A stretch of DNA of 64,000 nucleotides, taken from the NCBI RefSeq assembly GCF_041296385.1, contig NW_027184085.1:56387109-56451108 (forward strand). Reading direction: 5' to 3'. A program made the translations under genes and the position numbers. The notes below the pieces were generated by a model. That model did no database searches, had not been told where the DNA came from, and saw only the letters and a list, made by a program, of their open reading frames with translations. Position 1 is the stretch's first letter; each line of letters begins with the position of its first letter. This document shows positions 62,153 through 64,000 of the stretch, piece by piece. The stretch comes from Aphelocoma coerulescens (Eukaryota; Chordata; Aves; Passeriformes; Corvidae).

Positions 62153-62625
62153 ATCATAGAAGCACAGAACTTGCTGAGTTAGAAGGGACCCACAAGGATC
62201 ACTGAGTTAAACTCCTGGCCCTGCACCAGCACCATCCCCACTAGTCACACCATGTGCCTGAGAGCACTGTCCAAATGCCTCTTGAACTCTGTCAGGCTGG
62301 TGCTGTGACCACTTCCCTGGGGAGCCTGTTCCAGTGCCCAGCCCTCTGGGTTACACATCTTTTTCTACTATCCAAACCTAAACCTCCCCTGACACACCTT
62401 CAGACCATTCCCTTGGGTCCACTCACTGGTCGACAGGGAGGAGAAATCAGTGTCTGCCCCTTCTGTTCCCCTCACGTGGAAGTTGTAATTGCAGTGAGGT
62501 CTCCCCTCAGCCACCACCAGGTTAAACAGGATAAGTCACCTCAGCTGCTCCCCACAAGACTTCCTCTTCAGATGCTTCACCATCCTTGTGTCCCAGCTTT
62601 GGATGCTCTCTAATAGCTCCTAGGC
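62153..62625 (-). mobile_element. CR1 LINE, 5'-truncated 3' end
   Basis: Read on the minus strand, the element ends at the left with the tail TTGTGGGTCCCTTCTAACTC followed by terminal-repeat remnants. To the right are the characteristic blocks GGCTCCCCAGGGAAGTGG, CCTGACAGAGTTCAAGAGGC and GACAGTGCTCTCAGGCACATG, then an indel-bearing UTR segment. It has the same tail type as the 10.4-kb copy and the two SINEs, so it belongs to the same or a sister subfamily. It is about 470 bp long and non-coding. Confidence 0.92.
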
Positions 62626-63572
62626 TTGCCTGGAAATGGACTCCATTGGTTTTTACTATGTGTCAGAGGGGCACTAGAAGCCCCTTTCCCTCATTGGCAG
62701 TTTGAGAGCTAAAGGGCTGAGAACCTGCACAATTATGGGTGCAAAATTAATGCATCAAAGCAGGACTCATTAGAAACCTACGTGTATGGCTAGCCAGGCC
62801 ACACAATATTCTACCTATTGTACACGGCAATTTACAAATTTCCTTCTGTGCCAAGGTACCAGCCAGAAGCCTTGTATGCACACATCAGGATCCCAGTAAA
62901 TTACATTGAGAGCAATCAGATAATGTTGTTAATATGACTCACTTCAGTGCAATTTCTTTGCTCCTCCCCGTATGATTAATTACAATGAAATTGATGTTGC
63001 CAGCAATGATTAATTTACAAGTTCAGATGCAGAGTAAATGAGCTAAGCAAAGCTGAGTTGGCATTGCCCCTCATTTAAGAAACTGCACAAGGGATCACAA
63101 TTCACAGCTAACCTTGTGACCCATTACTGTATTTGCATAAAAATTGGCTGTGTTGAATAGCTGCAAACTTATAATTTATTATTTTGTGATAGCTGTTTAG
63201 AAAAAAAAAATTAGTTTATCTAAATCAGAAAACAAAGAGCATCAATCAGGCTTCTACCAGGAATTTTCTGTGTAATTCAAATTTGTGATCAGATAATATG
63301 AAAACGCCAAGCCTTTGATAGTGAACTGAAGATGAGGATCATATTCTTGATGAAATCCCTGAATTTCTCCATGAAAAAAAACAAAGTCCATAAAAAACCA
63401 TAAAGGAATAAATATATTAATAACTAAATAGATTTAATAACTGCTTTTCCTTTAGCAATAATAAATCTATCCTGTAGGAGCTACAATTACTTCCCACGTT
63501 GTACAAAAGTCAGAATTATTGTCTGTATTGAGGTGAGTGCTAGAGACTCTGTGCATCACCAAGTATTTGAGC
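62626..63572. other. Unique DNA; possible regulatory element at 62900-63180
   Basis: No gene is recognised. The stretch at 62900-63180 is complex AT-rich sequence with TGATTAATTACAATGA, CAATGATTAATTT and ATTTGCATAA motifs (homeodomain- and POU-type), suggesting a conserved enhancer. This is inference only. Confidence 0.25.
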
Positions 63573-63578
63573 ATCTTC
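63573..63578. repeat. Target-site duplication ATCTTC (left)
   Basis: ATCTTC precedes the LTR and recurs exactly at 63873-63878 after it. Six-base duplications are typical of ERVK/alpha-beta-retrovirus-like integrations. Confidence 0.88.
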
Positions 63579-63872
63579 TGTTACAGTGGGGGATACTTCA
63601 ACACACGTATCAATCAACGAGGCCTGTGGAAAAGAAATATCTATGGACAGATTCTTGGTAGATGTTTCAGAGATGTTTATTTCTCCAGCCGCATGGCCGG
63701 GGCTCTGCTGAGGAACTGCTCAATCCCGGGACCCGAGGGTCCTTGCCCACACAGGGGAACACAAAACAACCAATGGGGAACGAGGCTGACCAGGGGCAGG
63801 GAAACCCCGTGTCTCCCCCCCCAGGGCCCCTCTCCCAGGGCTACATGGCAGGGGGGGGAAGGGACCCCGACA
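63579..63872 (-). mobile_element. Solo LTR of an ERVK-type endogenous retrovirus
   Basis: A 294-bp unit with TG at 63579 and CA at 63871-63872 is bounded by perfect ATCTTC duplications. On the minus strand it begins TGTCGGGGTCCC and carries an AATAAA (plus-strand TTTATT at 63676-63681) about 100 bp before its 3' end, which fixes the orientation. It is GC-rich and CpG-bearing, unlike the flanks. With the exact duplication, this suggests a recent insertion. No internal viral sequence adjoins it, so it is a solo LTR formed by LTR-LTR recombination. The open frames of 68-116 codons across it are incidental. Confidence 0.92.
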
Positions 63873-63878
63873 ATCTTC
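63873..63878. repeat. Target-site duplication ATCTTC (right)
   Basis: Right-hand copy of the six-base duplication, identical to the left copy at 63573-63578. Confidence 0.88.
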
Positions 63879-64000
63879 CACATATAATCAATAGAAGTAG
63901 TAGATTTGAGAGGCTTGCAGAGACTCTTACCCTACAAAAATCATATTTTTAAAAATCAGTTTCCTTGTGTGTGTATAGTGTTCATTATGTAGAGGTGAAA

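Noticed and set aside
63537..63952. Overlapping frames of 96-116 codons
   Set aside because: They cross the solo LTR, which does not code for protein.
1..64000. CRISPR arrays, operons, prophage or other prokaryotic systems
   Set aside because: No spaced direct repeats, no gene clusters and no Shine-Dalgarno-led coding; all evidence points to avian nuclear DNA.

Overview
The window looks like nuclear DNA from a bird, most likely a songbird (Passeriformes). Four observations support this. CR1 LINE fragments are the main recognisable repeat. Two short elements join a tRNA-Ile-like head to a CR1-type tail, the architecture of the tRNA-Ile/CR1 SINEs known from passerines (TguSINE1-like). Two solo LTRs of avian endogenous-retrovirus type are present, with clean target-site duplications. 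The background is AT-rich and CpG-poor, as expected of methylated vertebrate intergenic or intronic DNA. No bacterial-style gene organisation is present, and I find no complete protein-coding gene. Open frames reach at most about 150 codons, many start at TTG, several are translated microsatellites, and none matches a protein family I recognise apart from the CR1 reverse-transcriptase remnant.

Layout. 1-9.6 kb is unique AT-rich DNA. It holds a CpG-bearing (GT)n segment near 0.76 kb and a candidate 54-bp cassette exon at 7.5 kb, followed by a second strong splice-acceptor-like site at 7.89 kb. 9.6-11.2 kb carries two CR1 3' ends on the plus strand. A tRNA-Ile-derived SINE lies at 13.4 kb. 15.5-16.8 kb has a GC-rich patch, a 41-bp minisatellite and a CCTT/CCCT microsatellite. 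20.0-21.9 kb has two small CpG-bearing islands and a T28 tract. A candidate exon with a perfect GTAAGT donor lies at 28.5 kb. A 207-bp (TCCCC)n tract at 30.1 kb follows a segment that looks like a conserved regulatory element. A solo ERVL-type LTR with a CCAAA duplication lies at 42.2-42.8 kb, and a short CR1 tail at 44.8 kb. A zero-length-exon (recursive-splice-like) site is at 46.53 kb. 48.7-49.5 kb is a decayed minus-strand CR1 that includes reverse-transcriptase motifs. Further right are a (TA)n at 52.0 kb, a G/T-only tract at 56.3 kb, a 91-bp tandem duplication at 59.1 kb, a minus-strand SINE at 60.0 kb, a minus-strand CR1 at 62.2 kb, and a solo ERVK-type LTR with an ATCTTC duplication at 63.6 kb.

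Interpretation. The window most plausibly lies inside a long intron or a gene desert. Splice-like signals on the plus strand (7.5, 7.9, 28.5 and 46.5 kb) make a plus-strand long gene possible but do not prove it. The mobile elements form a coherent set: the SINEs carry the same type of 3' tail as two of the CR1 copies, consistent with CR1 machinery having mobilised them. I found no evidence of a new multi-gene system. The points most worth checking are the candidate exons, the recursive-splice-like site, the CpG patches and the solo LTRs as lineage markers.
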